A stretch of 45,848 nt of DNA from Streptococcus acidominimus (GTDB lineage: Bacteria > Bacillota > Bacilli > Lactobacillales > Streptococcaceae): positions 1 through 45,848 of the forward strand of contig NZ_MSJL01000017.1 of the NCBI RefSeq assembly GCF_001921825.1. The letters run 5' to 3'. Position 1 is the stretch's first letter; each line of letters begins with the position of its first letter. The position numbers were made by a program, and so were the translations under genes. The notes under the pieces were generated by a model, which was given only the letters and a program-made list of their open reading frames with translations, was not told the origin of the DNA and did no database searches. Positions 1 to 9,110 of this stretch are shown here, piece after piece.

Positions 1-191
1 TCTTTATTTCCCATCTCAAACAGTCTCTCCCCAGACTGTTTTGACGAAAACTTTGTTTTCTTTATTTCCCATCTCAAACAGTCTCTCCCCAGACTGTTTT
101 GACGAAAACTTCGTTTTCTTTATTTCCCATCTCAAACAGTCTCTCCCCAGACTGTTTGAGCTAGTACTAAAAATAAACTAAACGGCTATAA
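1..191. repeat. Three 58-bp tandem hairpin repeats with array end motif
   Basis: Copies begin at about 1, 59 and 117, so the period is 58 bp. Each carries a stem AAACAGTCT / AGACTGTTT around a CTCCCC loop and a second small hairpin, GAAAAC-ttc-GTTTTC. The array ends at about 171-191 with the motif AATAAACTAAACGGCTATA, which also marks the ends of other arrays in the window. A second triple array of the same family lies at 29092-29290 in the opposite orientation. The left boundary is outside the window. Confidence 0.85.
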
Positions 192-543
192 AACAATCTT
201 CTTTTTTTATTCCAGTTTTTTAAATAGCAGTTTGATTATTATTTAACCCAATAAATATATGTCAGAGAGGAAAAGGAGTCTCTTCTTGTTTTAAATTGAG
301 GGAGTAGTCTTTGCTCCTTTCACAAGTTAGCTTCTAAAATCCAAGGAGTGAGAAAAATTCAACTCTTTTTCAATTGATAGCTCACTATTTTTGTAGGATT
401 TTTCAACTTTAACAAAATAATTACAACCTCTTTATCTAGAATTTATCATTTATTGTTAGACTGATAGTGGACTTACTCACTAATTCATTTCATTTAGAGA
501 CAAGTCTAATATCAACTAACTATTTCATAAAAGAGGTTTAAAA
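192..543. other. Non-coding leader region upstream of the ABC importer
   Basis: AT-rich 350-bp stretch with no credible gene. It should hold the promoter of the following lipoprotein gene. I see no strong riboswitch-like fold by eye. The ribosome binding site (AAAGAGG, about 530-537) lies just before the ATG at 544. Confidence 0.5.
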
Positions 544-1626
544 ATGGTAAAAAGAACAGTTTTAGTGACGTTGGCAGCCTTGGCATTAGCGGGTTGCAGC
601 AGTACAGCTTCTACGGAAAAAAGTGATCTCGATTTAAATGGTATTTCGCTAGAAGAATTGGTAGTGAAAGCAAAAGAAGAGGGCCAAGTAAACTCCTTAG
701 GAATGCCTGATAGTTGGGCAAATTGGAAGGAAACCTGGGAGGATTTGGATGAAAAGTATGGCATCAAGCATAGCGATACAGATATGTCTTCGGCAGAAGA
801 GTTAGCCAAGTTCGAGAGTGAAAAGAAAAATGCCTCTGGGGATATTGGAGATGTCGGAATCGCTTTTGGTTCATTGGCAGTCGAGAGGGATTTGGTAGTA
901 GGCTATAAAACTTCGTACTTTGACGAGATTCCTGAATGGGCGAAAGACAAGGAGGGAAGATGGATTATTGGTTACACCGGCACAATGGCATTTATGAGCG
1001 ATACGAAAAGCGTTAAAAACCCACCCAAATCTTGGGAGGATCTCAAAAATGGTGATTTTAAAGTAACGGTAGGTGATGTTGAAAAAGCGAACCAAGCTCA
1101 ATTTGCTGTCCTAGCAGCTAGCTATGCCTTTGGTGGTGATGAGAAGAACCTGCAACCGGGGATCGACTTTTTTAAGAAGTTGGCGAAAGAAGGGCGTATA
1201 GTAACCACCTCTCCCGATCTTGCTACCATTGAAAAGGGAGAGCATGAGGTAGTGTTGATCTGGGATTTCAATGCCTTAAACTATCGCGACCAAATTGATA
1301 AGGGCAGATTTGATATCACGATACCAGAAGATTCATCAGTAATGAGCGGTTATGCGACTGTTATCAATAAACATGCTAAGAATCCGCATGCTGCTGCCCT
1401 AGCTCGTGAATTTATCCTATCTGATGAGGGGCAGGATAACTTAGCAAAAGGATATGCAAAACCGATTCGGAAGAATGCCACTATTTCAGACGAAGCTAAA
1501 GAGAAATTGTTGCCGGATGAAATGTATAAAAATGTAACTCCTGTTAAGGATTCTGACGCTTGGAATGAAACCCTAAAGGAATTACCGCAAAAATGGCAGG
1601 AAGAGATTTCAGCATTGCTACAATAA
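544..1626 (+). CDS. ABC transporter substrate-binding lipoprotein
   Basis: Extracellular solute-binding lipoprotein of an ABC importer, 360 aa. The N-terminus is a lipoprotein signal with lipobox LALAGC, so Cys18 should be lipidated and the protein anchored outside the membrane. The rest resembles the Fe3+/thiamine/polyamine-type binding proteins (SBP_bac_6/8 class): a 'SWEDL' segment near the middle and a C-terminal 'HAKNPHAAALAREFILSDEGQ' type signature typical of that class. The two permeases and the ATPase at 2090-4703 are its partners, separated by a 460-bp gap with strong hairpins. The substrate cannot be read from sequence. Polyamine, phosphonate or phosphoester, and ferric ion are all possible, and the metallophosphoesterase downstream makes a phosphorylated compound plausible. 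Family call firm, substrate unknown. Confidence 0.88.
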   Translation: MVKRTVLVTLAALALAGCSSTASTEKSDLDLNGISLEELVVKAKEEGQVNSLGMPDSWANWKETWEDLDEKYGIKHSDTDMSSAEELAKFESEKKNASGDIGDVGIAFGSLAVERDLVVGYKTSYFDEIPEWAKDKEGRWIIGYTGTMAFMSDTKSVKNPPKSWEDLKNGDFKVTVGDVEKANQAQFAVLAASYAFGGDEKNLQPGIDFFKKLAKEGRIVTTSPDLATIEKGEHEVVLIWDFNALNYRDQIDKGRFDITIPEDSSVMSGYATVINKHAKNPHAAALAREFILSDEGQDNLAKGYAKPIRKNATISDEAKEKLLPDEMYKNVTPVKDSDAWNETLKELPQKWQEEISALLQ

Positions 1627-2089
1627 TATCGGAATAAACTTCTTGGAAAAGGATAACTGCTTTCAAATTCATCGTTTCTTTTGTACAGTCATTGAGGCTG
1701 GGCTCAAGCCCTGCCTCAATGGGTTTAAGGGCTACTTGTCAAAAAGGGATGGAAGCCTTTAGCAGGCGTTTCAGCTTTAGCTACTTACGGATATGGCTCC
1801 TTAGGGGTAAATCTCATAGGGGCAAGATAGCGCACTTGGATTTCTTTGTTTTGTAGCCGTTGCGGCTATGCTCCCTTACGGATAAGGAGTGAACTGTGAG
1901 GGATATAGCGAGTTTTGTATCTTATATTCGTCAAAAATCAAAATCTGACGTCCTTAACTCGCCTTGCTGTTTAAAAAGCTCCAGTGGAGGTTTTTAAACA
2001 GTTCCAGATTTTGATTTTATAGAGTATTAGGGTCTCACGACGGAGCGTGATTGTTTGATAGTGGTTTGTAATACTTTGGGAGGGAGAAT
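1627..2089. repeat. Intergenic repeat/hairpin region inside the ABC importer locus
   Basis: No gene. A strong hairpin at 1690-1721 (CATTGAGGC and GGGCT arms) follows the lipoprotein gene and may end or attenuate transcription. At 1935-2018 there is a nested cruciform: outer 14-bp arms AAAATCAAAATCTG and CAGATTTTGATTTT enclose an 11-bp stem CTGTTTAAAAA / TTTTTAAACAG whose loop contains CTCCAGTGGAGG. The same CTCCAGTGGAGG loop recurs at about 29650 and 29970, so the region belongs to the modular repeat family of this genome. Confidence 0.7.
1690..1721 (+). terminator. Hairpin after lipoprotein gene, possible terminator or mRNA stabiliser
   Basis: Near-perfect 32-nt inverted repeat with arms CATTGAGGCtGGGCT and AGCCCtGCCTCAATG. 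It has no clear T-run after it, so it may be an mRNA 3' stabiliser or attenuator that lets the binding protein be made in excess over the permeases. Confidence 0.5.
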
Positions 2090-2953
2090 GTGAAAGAAAA
2101 GTCACTATTTATCGTTAGTATCAGTATCTTATTTCTTTTTATAGCCGCCTTTTTGGTCTATCCATTTGCTATCATGTTACTGAATAGTTTTCAATCAACT
2201 GCACAGGGTACCTTTACACTGGACAATTATCTTGAAATCTTTTCAAAATCTATCTATCTGATGGCTTTTCGAAATTCGATTGTTATTTCAGTAGTATCCA
2301 GCATGATTGCACTCCTTTTAGCTACTATTTCGGTGGATGTCATTAAGGAAAAATCAAAAAGATTCCAAAATAATATACTCGTTCTGGCAAATTTAACGAG
2401 TAATTTTGCGGGGATTCCGCTAGCCTTTGCTTTTATTATTTTACTTGGGAATACTGGTATTCTTGTATTGCTAGACCAGTTGCTCGGTCTGAATCTACTT
2501 GAGCATTTTAATTTATATAGTAGGGACGGGTTGTCACTCATCTATATCTATTTTCAATTACCTTTAGGAATCATGTTATTATATCCGGTATTTGATCATT
2601 TGGATAAACACTGGAAAGAAGCCGCCGCAATCTTGGGGGCTAGTGATTTTCAATACTGGAGATATATCGGTCTCCCCATTATTTCCCCCGGTTTATTTGG
2701 AGTGTTTACGATTATGTTTGCCAATGCAATGGGCGCCTATGCTTCGGTCTATGCTCTAACGGGGAGTACCTATAATATAGTATCCGTTCGTATTGCGACA
2801 ACAGTGGCAGGAGATGTGATTGCGAGACCTGAAATCGCTTCGACCTTATCTATTATTTTGGCATTTATTCTATTAGTAAATATGTTGATTGGCGAATGGT
2901 TAATGAATAGGGGAAGGAGGGATAGGAATGAAAAAGTCCATACGACGCATTAG
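2090..2953 (+). CDS. ABC transporter permease, first subunit
   Basis: Integral membrane permease of the importer, 287 aa, about six transmembrane segments. The start is GTG at 2090 after a GGGAGGGAG ribosome binding site. The overlapping ATG at 2088 is followed at once by TGA and cannot be used. The cytoplasmic EAA loop that contacts the ATPase is visible as 'EAAAILGAS' with 'GLPIISPG' about residues 178-205 (BPD_transp_1 family). The gene overlaps the next permease by 26 bp, so the two are translationally coupled and probably form a heterodimeric channel. Family assignment is firm; the substrate depends on the binding protein at 544. Confidence 0.88.
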   Translation: MKEKSLFIVSISILFLFIAAFLVYPFAIMLLNSFQSTAQGTFTLDNYLEIFSKSIYLMAFRNSIVISVVSSMIALLLATISVDVIKEKSKRFQNNILVLANLTSNFAGIPLAFAFIILLGNTGILVLLDQLLGLNLLEHFNLYSRDGLSLIYIYFQLPLGIMLLYPVFDHLDKHWKEAAAILGASDFQYWRYIGLPIISPGLFGVFTIMFANAMGAYASVYALTGSTYNIVSVRIATTVAGDVIARPEIASTLSIILAFILLVNMLIGEWLMNRGRRDRNEKVHTTH

Positions 2954-3701
2954 TCTACTATTGTCCTGCATGTATTTGACGGTGCCGCTACTCGCCACCT
3001 TATTCTACTCCCTTTCTAGTAATTGGAGCCATACGATTCTACCAGAAAGCCTGACCTTAAAATGGTACAGTGACCTATTCTTGAGGGTTGATTTTCTCCA
3101 ATCAATGCTACGTTCCTTGCTGCTGGTTGGAGGGGTCGTCATTGCAGCAGTGTTCATCATGGTTCCTGCCATCTATGGGATTATCCTTTTTTATCCGAGA
3201 TTAGAGCGCTTTATAAAATGGGCCATTGTCGGAAGTTACGCAATGCCGGGCATCATTTTAAGTGTCGGTCTGCTAAAGGCTTATGCGGATAGTCCGCTCC
3301 CTATGCTCTTTGTGGTTGCAGGTACCTATTTCACGAGTACGCTGCCCTTTATGTATCAAGGCATTCGGAATAGTTTGAGAAATATAGATGTGATTCAATT
3401 AAATGAAGCGGCAGAAGTGCTGGGTGCTACTAAGATGATAACATTCAAGACCATCATCCTACCTAGTATGATGCACAGTATTAAGGTATCCGCCCTTTTG
3501 AGTTTTTCAGTCCTATTTGGTGAGTTCGTAGTCATCAATATGTTACTGGGGGCAAGATTTAAAACAGTACAAATCTTTTTGATGGAAAATATAAAGAAAA
3601 ATGGTCATTTTTCAAGTGCTATTGTAGGATCTTATTTCATTTTGCTTGCAGTGGTTGCTCTCATTGTTTTGAGAGCAAATTCTGGACGTCAGGAGGGCTA
3701 A
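2928..3701 (+). CDS. ABC transporter permease, second subunit
   Basis: Second membrane subunit, 257 aa, with about six hydrophobic segments. The EAA loop reads 'NEAAEVLGATKMITFKTIILP'-like in the second half. It starts at ATG 2928 inside the end of the first permease gene, with a strong GGAAGGAGGG site upstream, and is followed 3 bp later by the ATPase gene. It should pair with the first permease as in PotB/PotC-type systems. The size is normal for the family and I see no damage. Confidence 0.88.
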   Translation: MKKSIRRISLLLSCMYLTVPLLATLFYSLSSNWSHTILPESLTLKWYSDLFLRVDFLQSMLRSLLLVGGVVIAAVFIMVPAIYGIILFYPRLERFIKWAIVGSYAMPGIILSVGLLKAYADSPLPMLFVVAGTYFTSTLPFMYQGIRNSLRNIDVIQLNEAAEVLGATKMITFKTIILPSMMHSIKVSALLSFSVLFGEFVVINMLLGARFKTVQIFLMENIKKNGHFSSAIVGSYFILLAVVALIVLRANSGRQEG

Positions 3702-3704
3702 GGG

Positions 3705-4703
3705 ATGAGTTATATACAAGTAAATCAATTGGTTAAAAAATTTAATGGTAAGGAAGTTCTAAAGTCCTTGGATCTAAGGATTCAGGAAAAGACCATCACA
3801 ACCCTACTCGGACCAAGTGGTTGTGGGAAAAGTACCTTGCTGCGTAGCATTGTCGGTCTCCATCCTATCGAGGGGGGAGAGATTATAATTGATGGAAAAA
3901 GGGTTGACCAGCTACCTCCAAATGAACGAAAAATCGGGATGGTATTTCAAAATTATGCCCTCTTTCCAAATATGACTGTCCAAGACAATATCCGTTTCGG
4001 ACTGGATATGAAAAAGATTGATAAACAGGAAGCCAATGCTTCCGTGCAGGAAATGATTCAGCTAGTTGGGCTTGAGGGAAAAGAGACAGCACTTCCAAGA
4101 GAGCTTTCAGGTGGTCAGCAACAACGCGTAGCCTTGGCGAGGGCTTTGGTGACAAAGCCGAAAGTGTTGCTATTAGATGAACCGCTAAGTGCGCTAGACG
4201 CCCAAATTAGAAAGAGTATACAAAAATTACTAAGGCGTTTACAGTATGAATTGGGAATAACCATGATTTTGGTCACCCACGATCAGGAAGAAGCGATGGC
4301 GCTAAGTGATTATATCTATATCTTAAAGGACGGTTGTATCGCTCAAGAAGGAGAGCCCAATGACATCTACAAGCATCCGAAATCAGAGTTTATCGCCAAG
4401 TTTATCGGCAGTTATAATCTGCTCAATGCTGAGGCTTTCTATGACATTTTCAAATCTCCTCTACAAGGAGCATCTTTCGTAGCCATCCGCCCTGAAATTT
4501 TCAGTCCGGATCCCTTAGCTGATGCCTATCAGGTCGAGGGAGAAATTATGGGGAGTTCCATGTTAGGCTCGATTGTACGGTATGATATAAAAATAGGCAA
4601 TCAGATGATTTATTTAGATCGCCTAAATCGCTCCTACCAGCAACTAGATACAGATAATAAAATTCTCCTCTATGTCAAAGAAGAAGATATGGTGAAAATC
4701 TAA
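3705..4703 (+). CDS. ABC transporter ATP-binding protein (PotA/FbpC-like)
   Basis: Cytoplasmic ATPase powering the importer, 332 aa. Walker A is GPSGCGKST at residues 36-44, the signature LSGGQQQR is at 134-141, Walker B LLLDEP is at 155-160 with the D-loop SALD after it, and the switch His is in 'LVTHDQEEA'. The C-terminal 100 residues are shorter and more divergent than in PotA but look like a TOBE-type regulatory part. Last gene of the transport operon; repeats follow, with no obvious terminator. The class is clear (polyamine/iron/sulfate-type importers), the substrate is not. Confidence 0.9.
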   Translation: MSYIQVNQLVKKFNGKEVLKSLDLRIQEKTITTLLGPSGCGKSTLLRSIVGLHPIEGGEIIIDGKRVDQLPPNERKIGMVFQNYALFPNMTVQDNIRFGLDMKKIDKQEANASVQEMIQLVGLEGKETALPRELSGGQQQRVALARALVTKPKVLLLDEPLSALDAQIRKSIQKLLRRLQYELGITMILVTHDQEEAMALSDYIYILKDGCIAQEGEPNDIYKHPKSEFIAKFIGSYNLLNAEAFYDIFKSPLQGASFVAIRPEIFSPDPLADAYQVEGEIMGSSMLGSIVRYDIKIGNQMIYLDRLNRSYQQLDTDNKILLYVKEEDMVKI

Positions 4704-5340
4704 GATACAAAGCCCGTTAAAAACTCACAGCGAAAACATGGAGAGCATGGAGGATAATATCAAGTAACTTTATAAATTTTTTACCCGAAAACCATTGAAA
4801 TACTTGACAAATGGTAGAAAATAGGAAATTGAAGCAGGGTGTCTTGCACCCGATAAGATTTCTCTTTTTCGCACAGAGTTTAGGGCGTGTTCAGTTAAGA
4901 TACGAGGACGTTAGAAGCACACAGTGAAAACATAGGAAATACGACGCAGAGATTAGAGAGAGTTTGCTTCGCAAACTTCTATTTCCCGCCTCTAAAGGTA
5001 TACTATACCTTTAGAGCTAGGAGTATTTATCCCTAAAGGGAGCCGCAGATGTAACTAGCTAAAGCTAGAACATCTGCGTCTCTTTTTCACACAGTGCTTA
5101 GTCCGAGTTCAATTACATGAGATACGAGGGCGTTTGACACGAGTTTCGCTCGTTCTATCTCCAACCTTCCACAGTCTATTCCTAGACTGTGGAAGCAACT
5201 AAAGTTGCAACAGTTGCGTCCCCCTAAAGGGAGCCATACCTGTAATCAGCTGAAGCTGAAACAGTTATGTCTCTTTTTCCGAGGTTTTAGGCTGAACTCA
5301 ATTCTACAAATGGCGACTTTTGATTGATTAAGTAATTTCA
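4704..5340. repeat. Array of modular palindromic repeats
   Basis: No gene. Contains at least three units of the GATACRAGG...GAGTTCAATTA family. Unit at about 4702-4891: outer stem GCCC / GGGC, next stem AACTC / GAGTT, then GCGAAAA / TTTTTCGC. Unit at about 4897-5116: GGAC / GTCC, then GAAGC / GCTT, then GTGAAAA / TTTTCAC. Inner hairpins include GTTTGC-ttc-GCAAAC, AGGTAT-act-ATACCT, GCAGATGT / ACATCTGC and ACAGTCTA-ttcc-TAGACTGT. The pairing is conserved although the bases differ. Confidence 0.8.
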
Positions 5341-5401
5341 TTTGAAACTAGGTAATTAAGAGATTTGAAAAAACAAAGACAAAAGAAAAGGATAGATAGC
5401 A

Positions 5402-6217
5402 ATGTTTAAAATTCTTCAATTAACCGATTTGCATTTCGGAGACATACACCCAGACTCCCAACGAGGAGATGCTGCGACCAAAGAGCTGATCACTCGACTT
5501 GTGGACGAACACAGTCCTGATTTGATTGCCATAACTGGCGATTTAATTTGGAGCTTGGCAAAGGAGAGTCTGGTGACATTTAGGGAAGTGCTAGCCTTTA
5601 TCAATGCTTTTGAGCTTCCCTTTGCAGTAACCTTTGGGAACCATGATTCTGAAGCCGACTTTGACCGAGAAGCACTAAATCTTATCCTGCTAGAACAGCC
5701 TCATTTTGTTACGCCACAAGCATTGTTTCGGGCGGACGGGCGTTTGAACTATTATGTTGAATTTCAAGATGGTGGAGTATCCCACAGGCTATATTTTATT
5801 GATTCGGGCGATTATGATACATACTCTTTTGGAGAATATGGTTTTATAGAACCCCAGCAGATCGACTGGCTGGTTGAAAATGAGAAAGGCTTTGACGGGA
5901 TCAGCCAGCTATTTATCCATATTCCGCTGGAGGAATACAACCGAGCTAAGCAAATGGGATTAGCAGTCGGTCATCAAGATGAAGAGATCAACTGTCCAGG
6001 ATTAAATACGGGCTTGTTTAGTCGTCTCTACCTTCATACCAAGATAAAGGCTGTCTACTGTGGTCACGATCATGACAACGATTTTTCAGCTGATTATTTT
6101 GGGATTCAACTCAACTATGGACGCGTGACAGGTTTTAACACCTATGGTCACTTAAAAAGAGGTGGACGCCTGATCCTGATTGAAGAAGAAAGGATTCAAT
6201 CAAGCATAGTGGAGTAG
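5402..6217 (+). CDS. Calcineurin-like metallophosphoesterase
   Basis: Predicted cytoplasmic metal-dependent phosphoesterase, 271 aa. The motifs of the family appear in order: D-x-H in 'LTDLHFGD' (Asp9, His11), GD in 'ITGDLIW', GNHD in 'TFGNHDSE', a late His in 'FIHIPLEEY', and GHDHDND near residue 222. These bind the two-metal centre. No signal peptide or membrane segment. It is close to purple-acid-phosphatase-like or Icc-type enzymes, and the substrate is not predictable. It lies downstream of an ABC importer but is separated from it by about 700 bp of repeats, so a shared pathway (uptake then hydrolysis of a phosphoester) is only a guess. Confidence 0.87.
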   Translation: MFKILQLTDLHFGDIHPDSQRGDAATKELITRLVDEHSPDLIAITGDLIWSLAKESLVTFREVLAFINAFELPFAVTFGNHDSEADFDREALNLILLEQPHFVTPQALFRADGRLNYYVEFQDGGVSHRLYFIDSGDYDTYSFGEYGFIEPQQIDWLVENEKGFDGISQLFIHIPLEEYNRAKQMGLAVGHQDEEINCPGLNTGLFSRLYLHTKIKAVYCGHDHDNDFSADYFGIQLNYGRVTGFNTYGHLKRGGRLILIEEERIQSSIVE

Positions 6218-6223
6218 AAAAAG

Positions 6224-6252
6224 AAAAAAGGAGCAAGCATTTGTTCCTTTTC
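6224..6252. terminator. Bidirectional terminator between phosphoesterase and tautomerase genes
   Basis: Inverted repeat AAAAAGGAGCAA / TTTGTTCCTTTT with A and T tracts on both sides. It lies between two converging genes and can serve both. Confidence 0.75.
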
Positions 6253-6284
6253 TCATCTTTCTTTTTTGAAGAGTGCCCAATCAC

Positions 6285-6470
6285 TTAACCCTTGCGTTTT
6301 ATCTCACCATGGGGGAAGTAGCTGCCTTCTGGCATGTCCTTGATGATGACATGGATGGCTTCTTTAGGGGCATTGGTATTACGGGAGACCACCTCGGTAA
6401 CTTCACGCGCGAGGGCGATTTTTTGTTCTTCCGTGCGTCCTTCAAATAAATCAATTCGTACAAATGGCAT
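6285..6470 (-). CDS. 4-oxalocrotonate tautomerase family protein
   Basis: Small 61-aa protein of the 4-OT family. Pro2, the catalytic base once the initiator Met is removed, is present (MPFVRIDLFEG), and the length matches the roughly 60-residue monomers that form hexamers. The Arg/Lys-rich tail 'GEIKRKG' is usual for the streptococcal member. It starts at ATG 6470 with GGAG upstream. The physiological substrate in streptococci is not known. It sits against the direction of its neighbours, with its own upstream region shared with tdk. Confidence 0.88.
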   Translation of the reverse strand: MPFVRIDLFEGRTEEQKIALAREVTEVVSRNTNAPKEAIHVIIKDMPEGSYFPHGEIKRKG

Positions 6471-6579
6471 AAGATTCTCCTTTTTCTTTTCTAGGACTAG
6501 TATAGCATATTCGCAAGGAATGCGATAGCCGAACGGAAACGTTTTTTCTTTTTCTCTAGTATCGTATTTATCAAATTTA

Positions 6580-6588
6580 TGGTAGAAT
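6580..6588 (+). promoter_or_regulatory. Extended -10 promoter of tdk
   Basis: TGGTAGAAT is an extended -10 box (TGn-TAGAAT). Transcription from it would start near 6595, so the GTG at 6596 could not have a leader. This favours the start codon at 6623. Confidence 0.6.
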
Positions 6589-6622
6589 GGAATGAGTGAG
6601 TTTGATAGATTGGAAGAAGAAA

Positions 6623-7192
6623 GTGGCTCAATTTTATTTTAAATATGGCTCCATGAATTCTGGAAAGACCATTGAAATTTTAAAGGTAGCGCATAACTAC
6701 GAGGAGCAGGGCAAGAATGTGGTCATCATGACGTCAGCCCTTGATACACGCGCAGGCGTTGGAGTTGTCGCAAGTCGTATCGGTATGCAGCGAGAAGCGA
6801 TTGCTATCACAGAAGAAATGAATGTCTATGATTATATCGCTGGCTTGTCTTTGAAACCCTACTGTGTCTTGATTGATGAAGCTCAATTTTTAACCAAACA
6901 GCATGTCTATGATTTTGCCCGCGTGGTGGATGAACTGAAAGTGCCAGTCATGGCATTTGGTCTTAAAAATGATTTTCGCAATGACTTATTTGAAGGCTCC
7001 AAGCACTTACTGCTATTAGCAGATAAGCTGGATGAAATTAAAACCATCTGTCAATATTGCTCGAAAAAAGCTACCATGGTCTTGCGGACAGTGGATGGCG
7101 AACCTGTCTATGAGGGAGAGCAGATTCAAATCGGGGGTAACGAAACCTATATCCCTGTGTGTCGTAGGCACTATTTTAGACCAGAAAGATAG
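6623..7192 (+). CDS. tdk: Thymidine kinase
   Basis: Phosphorylates thymidine to dTMP with ATP (pyrimidine salvage), cytoplasmic. The reading frame is open from a GTG at 6596, but I place the start at GTG 6623. It has GGAAG at a good distance, gives the conserved N-terminus [16 protein letters not shown], and leaves a short leader after the extended -10 at 6580. Visible motifs are the P-loop GSMNSGKT, the Walker-B-like 'LIDEAQFL', the structural zinc site CQYC...CRRH near the C-terminus, and a lasso region. Length 189 aa, normal for type II TK. First gene of the prfA-prmC-glyA operon. Confidence 0.92.
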   Translation: MAQFYFKYGSMNSGKTIEILKVAHNYEEQGKNVVIMTSALDTRAGVGVVASRIGMQREAIAITEEMNVYDYIAGLSLKPYCVLIDEAQFLTKQHVYDFARVVDELKVPVMAFGLKNDFRNDLFEGSKHLLLLADKLDEIKTICQYCSKKATMVLRTVDGEPVYEGEQIQIGGNETYIPVCRRHYFRPER

Positions 7193-7200
7193 GAGAAAAG

Positions 7201-8280
7201 ATGAATATTTATGATCAATTACAGGCGGTGGAAGACCGCTATGAGGAGCTCGGAGAATTGCTGAGTGACCCCGCTGTGGTCAGCGATACCAAGCGTTTTA
7301 TGGAACTATCAAAGGAAGAAGCAGCAACCCGTGATACGGTGACCGCTTACCGCGAGTACAAGAAAGTCCTTCAAAGTATCGTCGATGCAGAAGAGATGAT
7401 CAAGGATGCGTCTGGTGATGCAGAACTAGAAGAAATGGCTAAGGAAGAACTTAAAACAGCCAAGGCGGATAAGGAAGCCTATGAAGAAAAGTTGAAAATT
7501 TTGCTCCTGCCTAAAGATCCGAATGATGACAAGAATATTATCCTAGAAATCCGTGGAGCAGCTGGTGGAGATGAGGCAGCCCTCTTTGCAGGAGATCTGC
7601 TGACCATGTACCAGAAATTCGCAGAAAGCCAAGGCTGGCGCTTTGAAGTCATGGAGGCCTCTTACAATGGTGTCGGTGGTATCAAGGAGGTCGTTGCCAT
7701 GGTATCGGGGCAATCGGTGTACTCTAAGTTGAAGTATGAATCAGGCGCTCACCGGGTACAGCGTGTACCTGTGACCGAGAGCCAGGGACGGGTACATACC
7801 TCGACAGCAACGGTCTTGATTATGCCAGAAATCGAAGAAGTCGAGTATGACATTGACCCGAAAGACTTGCGGATTGACATTTACCACGCCTCTGGGGCAG
7901 GTGGTCAGAACGTCAATAAGGTTGCAACAGCGGTGCGGATTGTCCACCTACCGACGAATATCAAGGTCGAGATGCAGGAAGAACGTACCCAGCAGAAAAA
8001 CCGTGATAAGGCAATGAAGGTTATCCGTGCGCGTGTGGCAGATCACTTTGCACAAATTGCTCAAGATGAGCAGGACGCCGAGCGGAAGTCGACCATTGGT
8101 ACAGGGGATCGTTCGGAGCGGATTCGAACCTATAATTTCCCCCAAAACCGTGTGACCGACCATCGTATCGGCTTGACCTTGCAGAAACTAGATATCATCT
8201 TATCTGGGAAAATGGATGAAGTGATTGATGCCTTGGTGCTCTATGATCAAACACAGAAATTAGAAGAGTTGAACAAATAA
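7201..8280 (+). CDS. prfA: Peptide chain release factor 1
   Basis: RF1 recognises UAA and UAG and triggers peptide release on the ribosome, 359 aa. The GGQ loop is in '[18 protein letters not shown]', and its Gln is the target of the methyltransferase encoded next. The codon-reading tripeptide is PVT ('[10 protein letters not shown]'), the Gram-positive version of PAT, which distinguishes it from RF2 (SPF). It is followed without a gap by prmC (TAATG overlap), the classical arrangement. Intact and of normal length. Confidence 0.97.
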   Translation: MNIYDQLQAVEDRYEELGELLSDPAVVSDTKRFMELSKEEAATRDTVTAYREYKKVLQSIVDAEEMIKDASGDAELEEMAKEELKTAKADKEAYEEKLKILLLPKDPNDDKNIILEIRGAAGGDEAALFAGDLLTMYQKFAESQGWRFEVMEASYNGVGGIKEVVAMVSGQSVYSKLKYESGAHRVQRVPVTESQGRVHTSTATVLIMPEIEEVEYDIDPKDLRIDIYHASGAGGQNVNKVATAVRIVHLPTNIKVEMQEERTQQKNRDKAMKVIRARVADHFAQIAQDEQDAERKSTIGTGDRSERIRTYNFPQNRVTDHRIGLTLQKLDIILSGKMDEVIDALVLYDQTQKLEELNK

Positions 8281-9110
8281 TGAACTATGCTCAATTGTTC
8301 TCAAGCTATGAAAGCAAGTTGGAGGAAGTTGGAGAAGAAGCAGAAAGCCTAGCCTATACCTTTCGCAGGGTGAAAGGGCTGACTCTGACGGAGTTTGTCT
8401 TTCTGCTAACCAAAGAGGTCACAGCAGAGGATAAGGTTCTGTTAGCCGACATTTTCCAGCAGTTGCTTGAGCATTATCCTGCCCATTATATTATCGGAAA
8501 AGCCGAGTTTCACGGTTTGGAATTACTGGTGGATCCGCGGGTGCTGATTCCTCGTCCTGAGACGGAGGAGTTGGTTGAGTTGATCCTAGCTGAAAATCCT
8601 AGAGAAGACCTCTCAGTACTCGATATAGGTACAGGAAGTGGGGCAATTGCGATTGCACTGGCTCATAGTAGAGCCAGCTGGCGCGTGACAGCCTCTGATA
8701 TTTCGCTAGATGCTCTTGCTGTTGCAAAGGAGAATAGAGAACAGCATCAGGTTCAACTTGATCTTATCCAGTCCAATGTCTGGGAGAACATCAGTGGGAA
8801 GTACGATCTTATCGTTTCCAATCCCCCTTATATTTCACGACAAGATGAAGCTGAAGTCGGCTTAAACGTACTTCACTCCGAGCCTCACTTAGCCCTATTT
8901 GCAGCCGAAGACGGTCTTGCTATCTATCGAGAAATCGCAGCAGGAGTAGCGCACTTTCTAGCCGAGGGGGGGAAAATCTACCTTGAAATTGGCTATAAGC
9001 AAGGACAAGAGGTCAAAGAGCTCTTTCAATCCGCTCTGCCAGATAAACACGTTCGTGTCCTAAAAGATCACTTTGGACAAGATAGAATGGTGGTGGTCGA
9101 TGATGGATGA
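8280..9110 (+). CDS. prmC: Release factor glutamine methyltransferase
   Basis: SAM-dependent enzyme that methylates the Gln of the GGQ motif in release factors. The SAM site is 'LDIGTGSGAIAIAL' and the catalytic NPPY motif is in 'IVSNPPYIS', diagnostic for amide N-methyltransferases. An N-terminal helical domain of about 75 residues binds the factor. Its ATG overlaps the prfA stop by one base, and its end overlaps the next gene, so the three are translated together. 276 aa, intact. Confidence 0.96.
   Translation: MNYAQLFSSYESKLEEVGEEAESLAYTFRRVKGLTLTEFVFLLTKEVTAEDKVLLADIFQQLLEHYPAHYIIGKAEFHGLELLVDPRVLIPRPETEELVELILAENPREDLSVLDIGTGSGAIAIALAHSRASWRVTASDISLDALAVAKENREQHQVQLDLIQSNVWENISGKYDLIVSNPPYISRQDEAEVGLNVLHSEPHLALFAAEDGLAIYREIAAGVAHFLAEGGKIYLEIGYKQGQEVKELFQSALPDKHVRVLKDHFGQDRMVVVDDG

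Noticed and set aside
6596-6622. GTG 6596 as tdk start
   Set aside because: Would be leaderless after the -10 at 6583-6588 and adds nine residues before the conserved N-terminus.
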